From Alphaproteobacteria bacterium (lineage in GTDB: Bacteria > Pseudomonadota > Alphaproteobacteria > Rhizobiales > Xanthobacteraceae): a stretch of DNA of 62,666 bases. A program made the translations under genes and the position numbers. The stretch spans positions 1 to 62,666 of the forward strand of contig WQYW01000006.1 in the NCBI GenBank assembly GCA_009781045.1, read 5' to 3'. The notes below the pieces were generated by a model that saw only the letters and a list, made by a program, of their open reading frames with translations, had not been told where the DNA came from and did not search any database. This document shows, piece after piece, positions 39,439 through 49,294 of this stretch. Within the stretch, counting starts at the first letter, position 1. Each line of letters opens with the position of its first letter.

Positions 39439-39524
39439 GGAGGCCTGGCAGAAATCCGGTCCATTGCTTCGGGGACGGGACCGCCATCCGGTTCTGGTTT
39501 TGTCCCGGCGCGATGGCTTTGCGC

Positions 39525-40691
39525 CTACAGCGGCGGGGCCGGTATGGCGTGGCGGGAACGCAGTCCAAACAGTGCCGCCAGCGCCGCGAGGCTGATCAGG
39601 GAGGACACCATCAGCACTCCTGGGCCCCAGACATCGATCAGCATGCCGAAGGCGAGCGGTGCGATGGCCTGCGCCAGGCGCGCCGGCGCACCGATGAGGC
39701 CAAGCCGGTAGCCGTAATCTTTCGGACCGAAGATCGCGAGCGGCAGGGTGCCGCGGGCGATGGTGAGAATGCCGGTGCCGGCCCCATGGAACAGGGCGAA
39801 GACGCCGGCCATCGAGCCGCCGAAGAGCGCGACGATGCCGGCACCGATCGGGTGGGTGATGCAGGCCAGCCGCGTTGACAGCAGGGGATGATAGCGGCTG
39901 AGCAGACCCGCCTCGATAATCCGTGCCACCACCTGGGCCGGGCCGATCAGGGCACCCGCGGCGATGGCCTGGCCGGGGGAGGCACCGGCGGATTCAAGGA
40001 TGCGGGGAAAATGGGCGGCCATGGCGCCGGTGACAGTCCAGCCGGCGGCAAAGACAAAACCCAGCAGGATCATGGTGCGGTCGATCGGGATCTTCGGCTT
40101 GACCACAGATGTTGCTGCGACATTGCGGGCAACCGGTGGCAGCACGAAGAAATTGAGCGGCAGGCAGAGCAGAAGATGGACGGCGGCCCAGGCAAAGCAG
40201 GTTTCGCGCCAGCCGATATGGTGGATGCCGAGTGCTGTGAGCGGCCAGCCGATGGTCGAGGCAAAGCCGGCCATCAAAGTGATCCCGGTGATCGGACCGC
40301 GGGCGTCCGTGCCGTAGATCCGTCCCAGTGCCGCAAAAGCGGAGTCGTAAAGGCCGAGCGCCATGCCGACACCGAGCACGAACCAGGCCAGCGTCATCAT
40401 CGGCACCGACTGGGTCAGAGCGAGCAGCGTGAGACCGGCGGCCAGGATCAGGCTGGAGGCCGACAGCACCGGGCGGCCGCCGAAGAGATCGATCTGGCGC
40501 CCCACCTTTGGTCCAAGCAGGGCGGAGAGGATGAGGGAGGCCGAGACCGCGGCGAAGATCCAGCTTGAGGGAACTCCGAGTTCCCGCGCCATCGGATCCG
40601 CCAGGATGGCGGGAAGATAATAGCTGGATGCCCAGGCCACGGTCTGGGTGGTGCCGAGCGCGGCAACGACGGCGAGGCGCCGATGCTTCAT
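39525..40691 (-). CDS. MFS transporter
   Basis: A 388-residue major facilitator protein with twelve predicted membrane helices. The loop 2-3 motif is present in degenerate form as GPKVGRQIDLFGGRPVLSAS, and loop 8-9 carries GAPARLAQAIAPLAFG. No binding residues identify the substrate; similarity to oxalate/formate- or CynX-type carriers is possible but not demonstrable. It is convergent with parC (86 bases) and not clearly in an operon. Confidence 0.85.
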   Translation of the reverse strand: MKHRRLAVVAALGTTQTVAWASSYYLPAILADPMARELGVPSSWIFAAVSASLILSALLGPKVGRQIDLFGGRPVLSASSLILAAGLTLLALTQSVPMMTLAWFVLGVGMALGLYDSAFAALGRIYGTDARGPITGITLMAGFASTIGWPLTALGIHHIGWRETCFAWAAVHLLLCLPLNFFVLPPVARNVAATSVVKPKIPIDRTMILLGFVFAAGWTVTGAMAAHFPRILESAGASPGQAIAAGALIGPAQVVARIIEAGLLSRYHPLLSTRLACITHPIGAGIVALFGGSMAGVFALFHGAGTGILTIARGTLPLAIFGPKDYGYRLGLIGAPARLAQAIAPLAFGMLIDVWGPGVLMVSSLISLAALAALFGLRSRHAIPAPPL

Positions 40692-41201
40692 GGCTTCACG
40701 CGGCTCCGGCCACAGAGGGATGGCCGGTCATGCCGGCGCCTGCTGCCATGGTCTTTGAAGCCGCCCTGTCCGCCCACCAATCCTCTCCATCGCGAAAATG
40801 CGTGGATGATCGGGATGCTCTGGTGAAATCACAGCCGCCCGCCGTCTCCGCCCTGGTTTCAGATTTTTACGACAGTCTGAGGCCCGGGGCAGGCGATGGC
40901 AAGGGCGCCTTTTGGCCAATACCGCACGCGAGCCGGCTTTTGCCTGAAAAAGCAGCACGGGCTTGTCAAATCAGGATGCGGCCGGGGGTGATTTCCCCGC
41001 GGGGGCTGCGCGTCCGCGCGGCCCTATCGTGCGGCTCGCGCGCTTTTCGCATCGTTTCGCGCCATCGGCACTGTGTGGCAGAGGTGGATGGCCAAAGATG
41101 GAAATGGATGGAAAAGGATGGCCAGAGATGGGCGTCCCGGTTGCCGGCTCGGGTTGACTCAGGTCAATGCGGTTTTCAGCGTTCCTGTATGACTGCCCTG
41201 C
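40692..41201. other. Intergenic region between MFS gene and usp
   Basis: About 510 bases between divergent genes. A short degenerate GATGG-rich repeat (units like GATGGCCAAAGATGGAAATG) spans about 41086-41130. Otherwise only non-coding-looking frames. Confidence 0.45.
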
Positions 41202-41636
41202 ATGTATAAACATATTCTGCTCCCAACGGACGGCTCGGAACTCTCAAAAGCCGCGATCCGGCATGGTCTCGAACTGGCCAGAACCCTTGGTGCCAGGGTG
41301 ACCGCACTGGTGGTGTCGGCCCCGCCTCCGGCGCTGGTGCTTGACATCGAGTCGATGGCGGGCGCGGTGGCGCAGTACAAGATCCTGGTGACGTCGCAGA
41401 CCGCGAAATATCTCGAGACCGTGCGTCAGCAGGCCGAGGATGCCGGCGTCGAGTGCGTCACGCTGCGTATTGATCACGACAAGCCCTATGAGGCGATTGT
41501 GGATACTGCCAGGAAAAGCGACTGCGACCTGGTGGTGATGGCTTCCCATGGCTTGCGCGGGGTACAGGCGATCCTTGGCAGCGAGACTTTGAAAGTGCTC
41601 ACCAACAGCGCGGTGCCGATTCTGGTGTTTCGCTGA
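41202..41636 (+). CDS. Universal stress protein (UspA family)
   Basis: A 144-residue single-domain Usp. YKHILLPTDGSELSKAAIRHGLELA is the family start and the ATP-binding glycine motif GLRGVQAILGSETLKVLTNS is complete (G-2x-G-9x-GS), so it should be an ATP-binding type. The end is PILVF. Members are induced by starvation or oxidative stress; the target is unknown. A T-run and a 10-bp perfect hairpin (41657-41687) follow. Confidence 0.92.
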   Translation: MYKHILLPTDGSELSKAAIRHGLELARTLGARVTALVVSAPPPALVLDIESMAGAVAQYKILVTSQTAKYLETVRQQAEDAGVECVTLRIDHDKPYEAIVDTARKSDCDLVVMASHGLRGVQAILGSETLKVLTNSAVPILVFR

Positions 41637-41656
41637 AATCAGTTTTTTTTGCCAGG

Positions 41657-41687
41657 CCTGCGCCCGATTGGAGAACACGGGCGCAGG
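41657..41687. repeat. Perfect 10-bp inverted repeat after usp
   Basis: CCTGCGCCCG (41657-41666) pairs with CGGGCGCAGG (41678-41687) around an 11-base loop, extendable by three outer pairs including one GU. It lies between usp and the next MFS gene. The T-run (41643-41650) precedes rather than follows the stem, so it is not a standard terminator; it may be a transcript 3'-end stabiliser. Confidence 0.6.
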
Positions 41688-41748
41688 TCTGAACGGAGCT
41701 GGCGGGCCGTCTTTTTAAGACCGGGATCCGCGCGGCAGCGAGCCGTCC

Positions 41749-42963
41749 ATGTCTGTGGATTCGCCCCAAGGCACCCTGCTGGCGCAGCGGCCGCTGCTGT
41801 TTTTTCTCGCCTCCCGCGCCTCGTCGCGCTTTGCCAGCCAGATCGGCGCAGTCGCCATCGGCTGGCAGATCTACGATCTGACCCATAGTGCGGCCATGCT
41901 GGGCCTGGTCGGGCTGGTGCAGTTCCTGCCGACACTGCTCCTGGTATTTGTTGCCGGCCATGCCGCCGACCGTTTCGAGCGCAAGCGGGTGATGCAGCTG
42001 TGCCAGCTCGCCGAGGTGGCAATGGCGCTGTTTCTGGCCCTGGCCTGTTGGACCGGGGCGATCGGCGAGCTGGAGATCTTTGCCGCAACTTTCGTGCTCG
42101 GCATGGCCGGCGCCTTTGAAAGTCCGGCCACGGCGGCACTGTTGCCTCTGGTGGTGGAGCGCAGCCTGTTGCAGCGTGCCTCTGCGCTCTCCAGTGGCGT
42201 CGCCGAGTTTGCCACCATTGCCGGGCCCGCGCTCGGCGGTTTGGCCTATGCCATGGCACCGTCTCTGGCCTATGGCGCCATGGCGCTGTTGTGGCTGTCG
42301 GGGATGGTGTTCACCGGCCTGGTCCGCGCCGGCCCGCAGGATGTGGCACTCCGGGAAGCGGGCGATGACGTCTTCGCTGGGGTGCGCTTCATCCGCAGCC
42401 ATCCGATCATCCTCGGCACCATCTCGCTCGATCTGTTTGCGGTGCTGTTTGGCGGGGTCACCGCCCTGTTGCCGATCTATGCCCGTGACATCCTGGCGAC
42501 CGGCCCTGCCGGCCTCGGGGTGTTGCGGGCGGCCCCGGCCGCTGGCGCGCTGGCGATGACGGTGGTGCTGGCGCGGCGCGCCATCACGGCAAGGCTCGGC
42601 ATGCGGATGTTTCAGGCCGTGATCGCCTTCGGCATTGCGACCGTCCTGTTCGCCTGTTCGCGCTGGCTCTGGCTTTCGCTGGTGGCTCTGGCTTTCCTCG
42701 GGGCGGCGGATACGGTCAGCGTGGTGATCCGCTATTCGCTGGTGCAGCTGTCGACGCCGGACGCCATGCGCGGGCGGGTCGGTGCGGTCAATTTCCTCTT
42801 CATCAACGCCTCCAACCAGCTCGGCCAGTTTGAAAGCGGGATCACAGCGGCACTCTTCGGCACCGTGCCGGCGGCACTGCTCGGCGGGGTGGCGACAATC
42901 CTGGTGGCGGGGGTGTGGATGCGGCTGTTTCCGGCCCTGGTCCGGGTCGAGCGGCTGGAATAG
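41749..42963 (+). CDS. MFS exporter, EntS-like group
   Basis: A 404-residue major facilitator with twelve membrane helices. FASQIGAVAIGWQIYDLTHS at helix 1, the loop 2-3 motif GHAADRFERKRVMQLCQLAE and the loop before helix 11, SLVQLSTPDAMRGRVGAVNF, match the EntS/MFS_3 exporter group, whose members expel siderophores or drugs. No siderophore genes are nearby, so the substrate is open. Start: ATG 41749. A perfect 18-base palindrome lies at the stop codon. Confidence 0.87.
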   Translation: MSVDSPQGTLLAQRPLLFFLASRASSRFASQIGAVAIGWQIYDLTHSAAMLGLVGLVQFLPTLLLVFVAGHAADRFERKRVMQLCQLAEVAMALFLALACWTGAIGELEIFAATFVLGMAGAFESPATAALLPLVVERSLLQRASALSSGVAEFATIAGPALGGLAYAMAPSLAYGAMALLWLSGMVFTGLVRAGPQDVALREAGDDVFAGVRFIRSHPIILGTISLDLFAVLFGGVTALLPIYARDILATGPAGLGVLRAAPAAGALAMTVVLARRAITARLGMRMFQAVIAFGIATVLFACSRWLWLSLVALAFLGAADTVSVVIRYSLVQLSTPDAMRGRVGAVNFLFINASNQLGQFESGITAALFGTVPAALLGGVATILVAGVWMRLFPALVRVERLE

Positions 42964-42979
42964 CGCTTGCGCAAGCGCT
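42962..42979. repeat. Perfect 18-base palindrome at the 3' end of the MFS gene
   Basis: AGCGCTTGCGCAAGCGCT is its own reverse complement and begins within the TAG stop region. It separates convergent genes (MFS and the short-chain dehydrogenase). It could act as a weak bidirectional terminator or a dimer binding site; no T-run follows. Confidence 0.6.
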
Positions 42980-43017
42980 GCAGAACCCGGCCGCTGCGAT
43001 CTTCCGCGGGCGCGATC

Positions 43018-43770
43018 TCAACCTCGGCCGACGAAGGGCATGGCGGTTGCCATCACCGTCATGAACAGCACATTGGCCTCAAGCGGCAGACCGGCCATAT
43101 AGACCACGGCGTCGGCTACGGCGCGAACGTCCATGCGGGCTTCAGGCAGGACGCGTCCGTCGGGCTGCAGCACGCCCGAAGCCATGGCCTCGGTCATCGG
43201 TGTGGAGGCATTGCCGATATCAATCTGGCCCACCGCGATGTCATAGGCGCGGCCGTCGAGACTGGTTGCCCGGGTCAGTCCGGTGATGGCGTGTTTGGTC
43301 GCGGTATAGGGTGCCGACCGGGGGCGCGGGACATGGGCGGAAATCGAGCCGTTGTTGATGATGCGGCCGCCGCGCGGGGTCTGGCGCTTCATGATGCGGA
43401 AAGCATGCTGGCTGCAGAGAAAGGGTCCGGTGAGGTTGGTGTCGAGCACCGCACGCCAGTTTCTGATATCAAGATCCTCGAAATTGACCGGCGGGGCGCC
43501 GATGCCGGCATTGTTGAACAGCACGTCGAGCCGGCCATAGTGCTCCTCGAGGGTGGCAAACAGGGCAGCGACCGCATCCGGGTCGGTAACATCGGCGACC
43601 ACGGAGAGCGCGCGCTCGCTGCCTGCAAGTCGACGTGTTTCTTCGAGGCGCTCAGGATTGCGGCCGGTGAGCACCACGATAAATCCAGCCCGGATCAGCG
43701 CCAGTGCCGTTTCACGTCCGACACCGCTGCCGGCGCCGGTCACCAGGGCGATTTTTCCAGTCTCGCGCAT
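43018..43770 (-). CDS. Short-chain dehydrogenase/reductase
   Basis: A 250-residue classical SDR. Cofactor turn [10 protein letters not shown] at residues 11-20, NNAG near 90, and the catalytic Ser and YTATK (Tyr/Lys) around residues 144-160. ADVTD and the TGRN at the end of strand 2 (Arg) suggest NADP preference. Substrate is unknown. The gene is convergent with the MFS exporter (55 bases). Confidence 0.9.
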   Translation of the reverse strand: MRETGKIALVTGAGSGVGRETALALIRAGFIVVLTGRNPERLEETRRLAGSERALSVVADVTDPDAVAALFATLEEHYGRLDVLFNNAGIGAPPVNFEDLDIRNWRAVLDTNLTGPFLCSQHAFRIMKRQTPRGGRIINNGSISAHVPRPRSAPYTATKHAITGLTRATSLDGRAYDIAVGQIDIGNASTPMTEAMASGVLQPDGRVLPEARMDVRAVADAVVYMAGLPLEANVLFMTVMATAMPFVGRG

Positions 43771-44375
43771 CGCCTGTCTCCCCGATTTCTTCAGCTCGCG
43801 ATTTTGTGAAGGGTGAGGCCTGATGTGCCCTCAAGGGGCAGACCTGCGCAAGCCGGATCCTCCTCAAAAACTGTCGGATTTACGAAAACCCCTTTGCTTT
43901 TGATGCGGATAGCGGCGGATTGAACAATCGGCGGCATCCTGCAACTGCAACCTGCAGGCGCACCTTGCGGGTCGGGGGATCGCCTTTCGGCACATCCCCC
44001 ACAGCCATGCGCCAATGCCACAGTTCACAGATTTGCGCGCTGACAACGTGCCTGCCCTTGCTCTCTGTCCTTGTTCACTTCTCTTGCCAAGGGTCTCTCA
44101 AGGCTCCCTTGGGGCCCCCCCCGGGGGGCCCCAAGGGAGCCTGCCGAGGGATACTGCCAAGGGAGATTTGTCAGGGGAGATCCCCGGTCAGGGCAGGCAT
44201 GCAGGGGGCAAAGCCAAGGGTCCTGTCGCTTTCCTGTTGGGGAAGGCGGGGACCCGGTGCGGATAGTGCGTGACTTCGTGCGCTCGCAACGGCAGGATGG
44301 CCGGCTTCGGATTGGGGGGTGTTTTCGCCCTGCTGTGGCTTGAAGAGCAGTTGATGGACAAGAGGTGAGTCGGGG
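43771..44375. other. Intergenic region with a very strong palindrome
   Basis: About 605 bases upstream of the molybdopterin-binding-domain gene. It contains the perfect 20-bp inverted repeat at 44101-44142 surrounded by several (T/A)GCC(A/G)AGGG motifs (about 44090, 44145, 44155 and 44210). No gene is supported. Confidence 0.5.
44101..44142. repeat. Perfect 20-bp inverted repeat with a 2-base spacer
   Basis: AGGCTCCCTTGGGGCCCCCC (44101-44120) is followed by CC and then its exact reverse complement (44123-44142). As RNA it would form an extremely stable hairpin; as DNA it is a cruciform candidate. No T-run follows. It lies 234 bases before the start codon of the next gene. Confidence 0.9.
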
Positions 44376-45191
44376 ATGAACGGGATTGTCACGGCAGGCA
44401 TATTGGTGATCGGGGATGAAATCCTGTCGGGGCGGACCAAGGACCGCAATGTCGGCTTCATTGCCGACTACCTGACCAATATCGGCATCGACCTCAAGGA
44501 GGCCCGGGTCATCGCCGACGACGAGGCCGAGATCGTCGCTGCCATCAATGCGCTGCGCGGGCGCTATGATTACGTCTTCACCACCGGCGGTATCGGGCCG
44601 ACCCATGACGACATCACCGCCGACGCGGTGGCCAGGGCCTTCGGCGTCGGTATCGGTCATCATCCCGATGTGGTGGCGCGGTTTCGCGAACGCTTCGGTG
44701 AGCAGGATCTCAATGAGGCGCGGCTGCGCATGGCCCGCATCCCCGACGGTGCCGAGCTGATCCAGAGCGCCACCATCCTGGCACCCGGTTTCAGGATCGG
44801 CAATGTCGTGGTGATGGCGGGCGTGCCCTCGATCATGCAGGCGATGATGGACATCGTGTCGCCAACCCTGAAATCGGGTCCGCGCCTGCTTTCCGAATCG
44901 ATCCGTGCCGATGCCCGTGAAGGCGATGTCGGCGGGCCGCTGCGCCTGATCGCGGACTCCCATCCCGACGCCCTGATCGGCAGTTATCCGTTTCTCGATG
45001 AGCATGACAGGCCCAACACCAATCTCGTGGTGCGCAGCCGTGACCCCGACAGTCTCGCCGCCGCGGTGGTCGCGGTGAAGGAGATGCTGGTGGCGCTGCA
45101 TGCCGCCAGAGGCGAGAAATCCGCCGCGGTGCCGGGAGGGAGCGCCAGCGAGGAGGGCGATCAGGGTGATCCGGGCTACCCGGACGGCTGA
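44376..45191 (+). CDS. Molybdopterin-binding (MoaB/CinA N-terminal) domain protein
   Basis: A 271-residue protein with the MoCF-binding fold: ILVIGDEILSGRTKDRNVGFIADYL at the start, then VFTTGGIGPTHDDITADAVARAF, the conserved glycine/threonine loop. It corresponds to the N-terminal half of CinA without the C-terminal PncC-like deamidase; the family is annotated as competence/damage-inducible protein A domain. After residue 180 the sequence diverges and ends in a Gly/Glu/Pro tail. Function in this stand-alone form is unclear. Start ATG 44376. Confidence 0.88.
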   Translation: MNGIVTAGILVIGDEILSGRTKDRNVGFIADYLTNIGIDLKEARVIADDEAEIVAAINALRGRYDYVFTTGGIGPTHDDITADAVARAFGVGIGHHPDVVARFRERFGEQDLNEARLRMARIPDGAELIQSATILAPGFRIGNVVVMAGVPSIMQAMMDIVSPTLKSGPRLLSESIRADAREGDVGGPLRLIADSHPDALIGSYPFLDEHDRPNTNLVVRSRDPDSLAAAVVAVKEMLVALHAARGEKSAAVPGGSASEEGDQGDPGYPDG

Positions 45192-45665
45192 GATGTGAAT
45201 GCCGGCTCTGGTGACAGCCAGGGGATTGTGATTTTCCCCATGGCATCTGCTGTCAGGCGCGAGGCTGGTGCAGGCCGTGCATCCCCGAAACCCGCCAGGT
45301 GCCGCTTGCTGACGCGTGGGGCACGCGGACCGCCGTCAGGCCCGGGACTTTCATCTGCTCATCGCTCGGATCTTGATAGGACGACTGTTTTCGATCTCAA
45401 CCGTGCTGTAGAACAGCCTCGCTGTGCCGGCCTGGGGTTGGCCGGCGTGCCTGAAACGCCTGGGGCGGGTCAAAGCGCGCGCCGGGGGGACGGGTTTTTC
45501 GGCCGGCAAAAGAAAAGTCCATGGACCGGACCTGTGCGGGCAGCAGGGGGCGCGCGAGGGCAGCGCCAGCACCCTGGATCCTGTCTTCGTTTTGGCGTAG
45601 GCGGCGGCCCATGGCTCTCATGTGGCGTTGGCGCGTCGGAAGAACAAAGAGGAGGAATTTGAACG
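45192..45665. other. Gap before the amidase gene
   Basis: About 470 bases. A 155-codon frame fills much of it, but its translation is Gly/Arg/Ala-rich, motif-free and overlapped by equally long frames on the other strand, so I leave it uncalled. Confidence 0.4.
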
Positions 45666-47018
45666 ATGAGCGGGATGCCGACACTTGAAAGTCTGGCGCA
45701 GGATCTGGAGCAGGGCCGTGTGACGTCGCGGGCGCTGGTTGAGGAATGCCTTGCACGGATCGGTGATCCGTCAGGGGAGGGGGAGCGTGCCTTCATCCGT
45801 GTTGAGACCGATGCCGCGCTGGCCGCAGCCGATGCGTTCGACCAGCTGCGCAAGGTCAATGCCGCACCGTCGCGCTATGCCGGCATTCCGGTCTCGATCA
45901 AGGATCTGTTCGACATCAAGGGCCAGGTGACCCGCGCCGGTTCGCGGGCGCTGGAGGATTCGCCGCCTGCGGACGCCGACGCCGAAGCTGTGGCGCGGCT
46001 GCGGCGCGCCGGATTTGTGGTGATCGGGCGCAGCAACATGACGGAATTCGCCTATTCCGGAATCGGCATCAATCCGCATTTCGGCACCCCCAAAGGTGGC
46101 TGGAACCGGGCCCGGGGCCATGTCCCGGGGGGCTCGTCGTCGGGGGCGGCAATATCGGTATTGGACGGCATGGCGCATGGCGCGCTTGGCACCGACACCG
46201 GCGGGTCGTGCCGGATTCCGGCCGCTTTCAACGGTCTGGTGGGATGGAAGCCGACCCAGAACCGGGTCCCGCTCGATGGCGTGGTGCCGCTGTCGCCGTC
46301 GCTGGACAGTGTCGGGTCCGTGGCCCGCTCGGTTGCCTGCTGCGCCGTGCTCGACGCAGTGCTGGCCGATGAGACCTGGCATCCGCTGGCGCCGCGTCCT
46401 CTCCAGGGCATGCATTTTGCGGTGCCGACCACAATCGTGCTGGATGATCTGGATCCGGAGGTGGCGGAGACTTTTGAGCGCGCGCTGGCTACGCTGGTCG
46501 AGAACGGAGCCTCCTGTGAGCGCATTGCAATGACGGAGTTTCTGGACATCCTGCCGATGAGCGCCAAAGGCGGCCTGTCGGCTGCCGAGAGCTATGCCTG
46601 GCACCGCTATCTCATCGTCGCCAGGGGCGATGTCTATGATCGCAGGGTGTCGCGGCGCATCCTGCTGGGGGAGACGCAGAGCGCGGCCGACTATATCGAT
46701 CTCATCAATGAGCGTCGTTCGCTGATCGAGCGGGTCAACGCCCGGCTCGTGCCCTATGATGGCCTGCTGCTGCCGACCACCGCCCTGACGCCGCCGCTTC
46801 TCGCCGATCTCGCCGATGACCGTGCCTTTGCCGAGGCCAATCAGCGCGCCCTGCGCAATTGCAGCGTGATCAACATGATCGATGGCTGTGCGATTTCGCT
46901 GCCTGCCCATCGGCAAGGCGAGGTTCCAGTGGGGCTGATGCTGGCGGGAGGCCGAGGTTCGGACCGCCGCATCCTTGAGCTGGCCGCCGGCATCGAGGCA
47001 CTGATCCGCAGCAGATGA
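45666..47018 (+). CDS. Amidase signature family hydrolase
   Basis: A 450-residue amidase with the Ser-cisSer-Lys triad: Lys in GIPVSIKDLFDIKG (near residue 80), the cis-Ser in the glycine/serine loop GGSSSGAAISVL, and the nucleophile Ser in GTDTGGSCRIPAAFNGLVG. Length and core match GatA-like and other amidase-signature hydrolases, but with no gatB/gatC neighbours it is more likely a catabolic amide or allophanate-type hydrolase. Start ATG 45666, five to six bases after GAGGAATTTG. It lies upstream of the hopanoid region with no apparent functional link. Confidence 0.9.
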   Translation: MSGMPTLESLAQDLEQGRVTSRALVEECLARIGDPSGEGERAFIRVETDAALAAADAFDQLRKVNAAPSRYAGIPVSIKDLFDIKGQVTRAGSRALEDSPPADADAEAVARLRRAGFVVIGRSNMTEFAYSGIGINPHFGTPKGGWNRARGHVPGGSSSGAAISVLDGMAHGALGTDTGGSCRIPAAFNGLVGWKPTQNRVPLDGVVPLSPSLDSVGSVARSVACCAVLDAVLADETWHPLAPRPLQGMHFAVPTTIVLDDLDPEVAETFERALATLVENGASCERIAMTEFLDILPMSAKGGLSAAESYAWHRYLIVARGDVYDRRVSRRILLGETQSAADYIDLINERRSLIERVNARLVPYDGLLLPTTALTPPLLADLADDRAFAEANQRALRNCSVINMIDGCAISLPAHRQGEVPVGLMLAGGRGSDRRILELAAGIEALIRSR

Positions 47019-47375
47019 ACCGGTTCGATCGGGATGGCGGGGGGCGTGCCCGGGCTTTTCGCAGGACGGCGATTGCAATCCTGTGGGGCATGAGACCGGT
47101 GCCGGCGAAAGGCTGGCCAAAGGGGCCTTTTGCGGCCCGGGCTTTTCGCTTGCGGATGCGCCCTGACACAAAGGGGTTTCTGAGGCTTCAGGGCCGGGCC
47201 CCGAGCCCAGCCCAACCCGGCCTGTAGCGCCCTTGTGGAAGGGCATTTTTTGAGGAATTTGCCTCCGGCGCCATATTTGTGGTCCATTGCCCGGGCTTTG
47301 TGCCCTGCGCAAGGCCCGGTTCCGGTGTGTGGACTGGCGCACGCCTGCTGGCGGAGGTTCTGGTGGAGATCTGTG
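47019..47375. other. Gap before the hpnP-like gene
   Basis: About 355 bases without a supported gene; the promoter of the radical SAM gene should be here. An upstream in-frame extension of that gene to 47235 is possible but lacks a ribosome binding site. Confidence 0.4.
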
Positions 47376-48962
47376 ATGCGAAGTGAGTGCAGTGGTGCGG
47401 TGCGGCGGATTTTATGCGTGTTTCCGCGCTATACCTCGGCCTTTGCCACCTTCGAATTTGCCTATCCGCTCACTGACGGCATCCAGGCCTTTATGCCGCC
47501 GCAGGGGCTGCTCCTGATCGCGGCCTATCTGCCGGAGAACTGGCAGGTGCGGTTCGTCGACGAGAATCTGGGGCCGACGCGGGCGGAGGATTTCGCATGG
47601 GCCGAAGCGGTCCTGGTCAGCGGCATGCATATCCAGCGTCAGCAGATCAACGACATCTGTCAGCGCGCCCATGCATTCGCGCTGCCGGTGGCGCTCGGCG
47701 GCCCCTCGGTCAGCGCCTGCCCGGATTATTATCCAGGCTTCGATTATCTCCATCTCGGCGAACTCGGCGATGCCACCGATCAGCTGATCGCAACGCTGGC
47801 GTCAGATGTGACGCGGCCGCCGGCGCAGGTGGTGCTGACGACACAGGAGCGCCTGCCGATGACCGATTTTCCGGTCCCGGCCTATGAACTGGCCGCAATC
47901 CCGAAATATTTCCTCAGCTCAATCCAGTTTTCCTCCGGCTGCCCCTACCAGTGCGATTTCTGCGACATTCCCGGCCTTTATGGTCGCACCCCGCGGGTCA
48001 AGACCCCGGAGCAGGTGATTGCCGAACTTGATCACCTGCGCGCCTGCGGCATGACCGATACGGTCTATTTCGTCGATGACAATTTCATCGCCAACCGCAA
48101 GGCGACGATGGATCTGCTGCCGCATCTGATCGCCTGGCAGAAACGCACCGGCTATATGGTGCGGCTGGCCTGCGAGGCCACCCTCAATATCGCCAAACGC
48201 CCCGAAATCCTGGAGAAGATGCGCGAGGCCTTTTTCGTCACCATATTCTGCGGCATCGAGACCCCCGATCCCGACGCGCTGCGGGCGATGCAGAAGGACC
48301 ACAATATGATGGTGCCGATCCTGGAGGGGGTGCGCACCATCAATTCCTATGGGATGGAGGTGGTGTCGGGCATCATCATGGGGCTCGACACCGACAAGCC
48401 CGACAGCGCCGAGGCACTGCTCGCCTTCGTCGAGGAATCGAAGATCGCGCTTCTGACCTTCAACCTGCTTCAGGCCCTGCCCAGGACCCCGCTTTGGGAC
48501 CGCCTTGAACAGGAGGGCCGCCTGGTCCATGACGAGGGTCGCGATTCCAATGTGGCCTTTCTGCTGCCCTATGACGATGTCGTGGCTTCCTGGAAGCGCT
48601 GCATGGACATTGTCTATGCTCCGGACAAGCTGTTTGAGCGCTACCAGTATCAGTGCAATAATACCTATTCGCGCCGTGTCCCGCGGCCGGTGACCCCGGA
48701 AATGCGCAGCTGGGCCAATATCCGCAAGGGCCTCGTCATCCTGCGCAATGTGGTGTGGCGGATCGGCATTCTCGGCGACTACCGCCGGCCGTTCTGGAAA
48801 TTCGCACTCGGGCGGATAAGGCGGGGCGATCTTGAGGGGCTGCTCGCCTGCACCCTGATCGCCCATCATCTGATCACATTTGCGCGCGCGGCCTCAAGCG
48901 GCGGGCAGAACGCCTCCAATTATTCCTTCCGGGTGCGCGAGGCTGAGGCGCCTGCCCAATGA
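47376..48962 (+). CDS. hpnP: B12-binding radical SAM protein, probable hopanoid C-2 methylase (HpnP)
   Basis: A 528-residue enzyme with an N-terminal cobalamin-binding domain (RILCVFPRYTSAF, AFMPPQGLLLIAAYLP, VRFVDENLG), the radical SAM cluster SSGCPYQCDFCDIPG (Cys 189, 193, 196), YFVDDNFIANRK and a DUF4070-like C-terminal part (PRTPLWDRLEQEGRL). Length and opening match HpnP, which uses methylcobalamin and SAM to add a methyl group at C-2 of hopanoids; HpnR (C-3) and other B12 radical SAM methylases are the alternatives. Start: ATG 47376 with GGAG eight bases upstream. Proximity to shc and hpnC-G supports the hopanoid role. Confidence 0.82.
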   Translation: MRSECSGAVRRILCVFPRYTSAFATFEFAYPLTDGIQAFMPPQGLLLIAAYLPENWQVRFVDENLGPTRAEDFAWAEAVLVSGMHIQRQQINDICQRAHAFALPVALGGPSVSACPDYYPGFDYLHLGELGDATDQLIATLASDVTRPPAQVVLTTQERLPMTDFPVPAYELAAIPKYFLSSIQFSSGCPYQCDFCDIPGLYGRTPRVKTPEQVIAELDHLRACGMTDTVYFVDDNFIANRKATMDLLPHLIAWQKRTGYMVRLACEATLNIAKRPEILEKMREAFFVTIFCGIETPDPDALRAMQKDHNMMVPILEGVRTINSYGMEVVSGIIMGLDTDKPDSAEALLAFVEESKIALLTFNLLQALPRTPLWDRLEQEGRLVHDEGRDSNVAFLLPYDDVVASWKRCMDIVYAPDKLFERYQYQCNNTYSRRVPRPVTPEMRSWANIRKGLVILRNVVWRIGILGDYRRPFWKFALGRIRRGDLEGLLACTLIAHHLITFARAASSGGQNASNYSFRVREAEAPAQ

Positions 48963-49294
48963 CGGCCCCTGCGGAATGAAGGCACTGCCGAAGCACAGAT
49001 TTTCTGCCTGATCCGTCCTGTCGCCCGTGGTGCCGGCATGGCCGGGGCGGCCATCCGCTGTCGCCCGCCCGGGTGATGGCGGCCCGGCTTTTGCATGCCA
49101 ACCGCAACCGCGACGGGTGCTTGCGGGACCGGGGTTGGTCCTGCTACATCGATGACGGGATTTCTCGTGTATCTTCAAGGGACAAAAGTTCCGACAGGGT
49201 CTCGCACTGCTTTCCGGCACCGTTGCGCCTGGCCCTGGCAGCGGGAATGTTCGAGGGAGCGCTGCGATGGTCGAAGCAGGAAACAGGACAAGGC
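48963..49294. other. Gap between hpnP-like and RND genes
   Basis: About 330 bases; no gene or clear terminator seen. The RND gene frame is open upstream to 49073, but that part is not family-like. Confidence 0.4.

Noticed and set aside
41640..41690. T-run and hairpin after usp as an intrinsic terminator
   Set aside because: The T-run precedes the stem instead of following it on the plus strand; recorded only as an inverted repeat.
45195..45662. 155-codon frame between the molybdopterin-domain gene and the amidase gene
   Set aside because: Low-complexity Gly/Arg/Ala translation with no recognisable domain and competing antisense frames.
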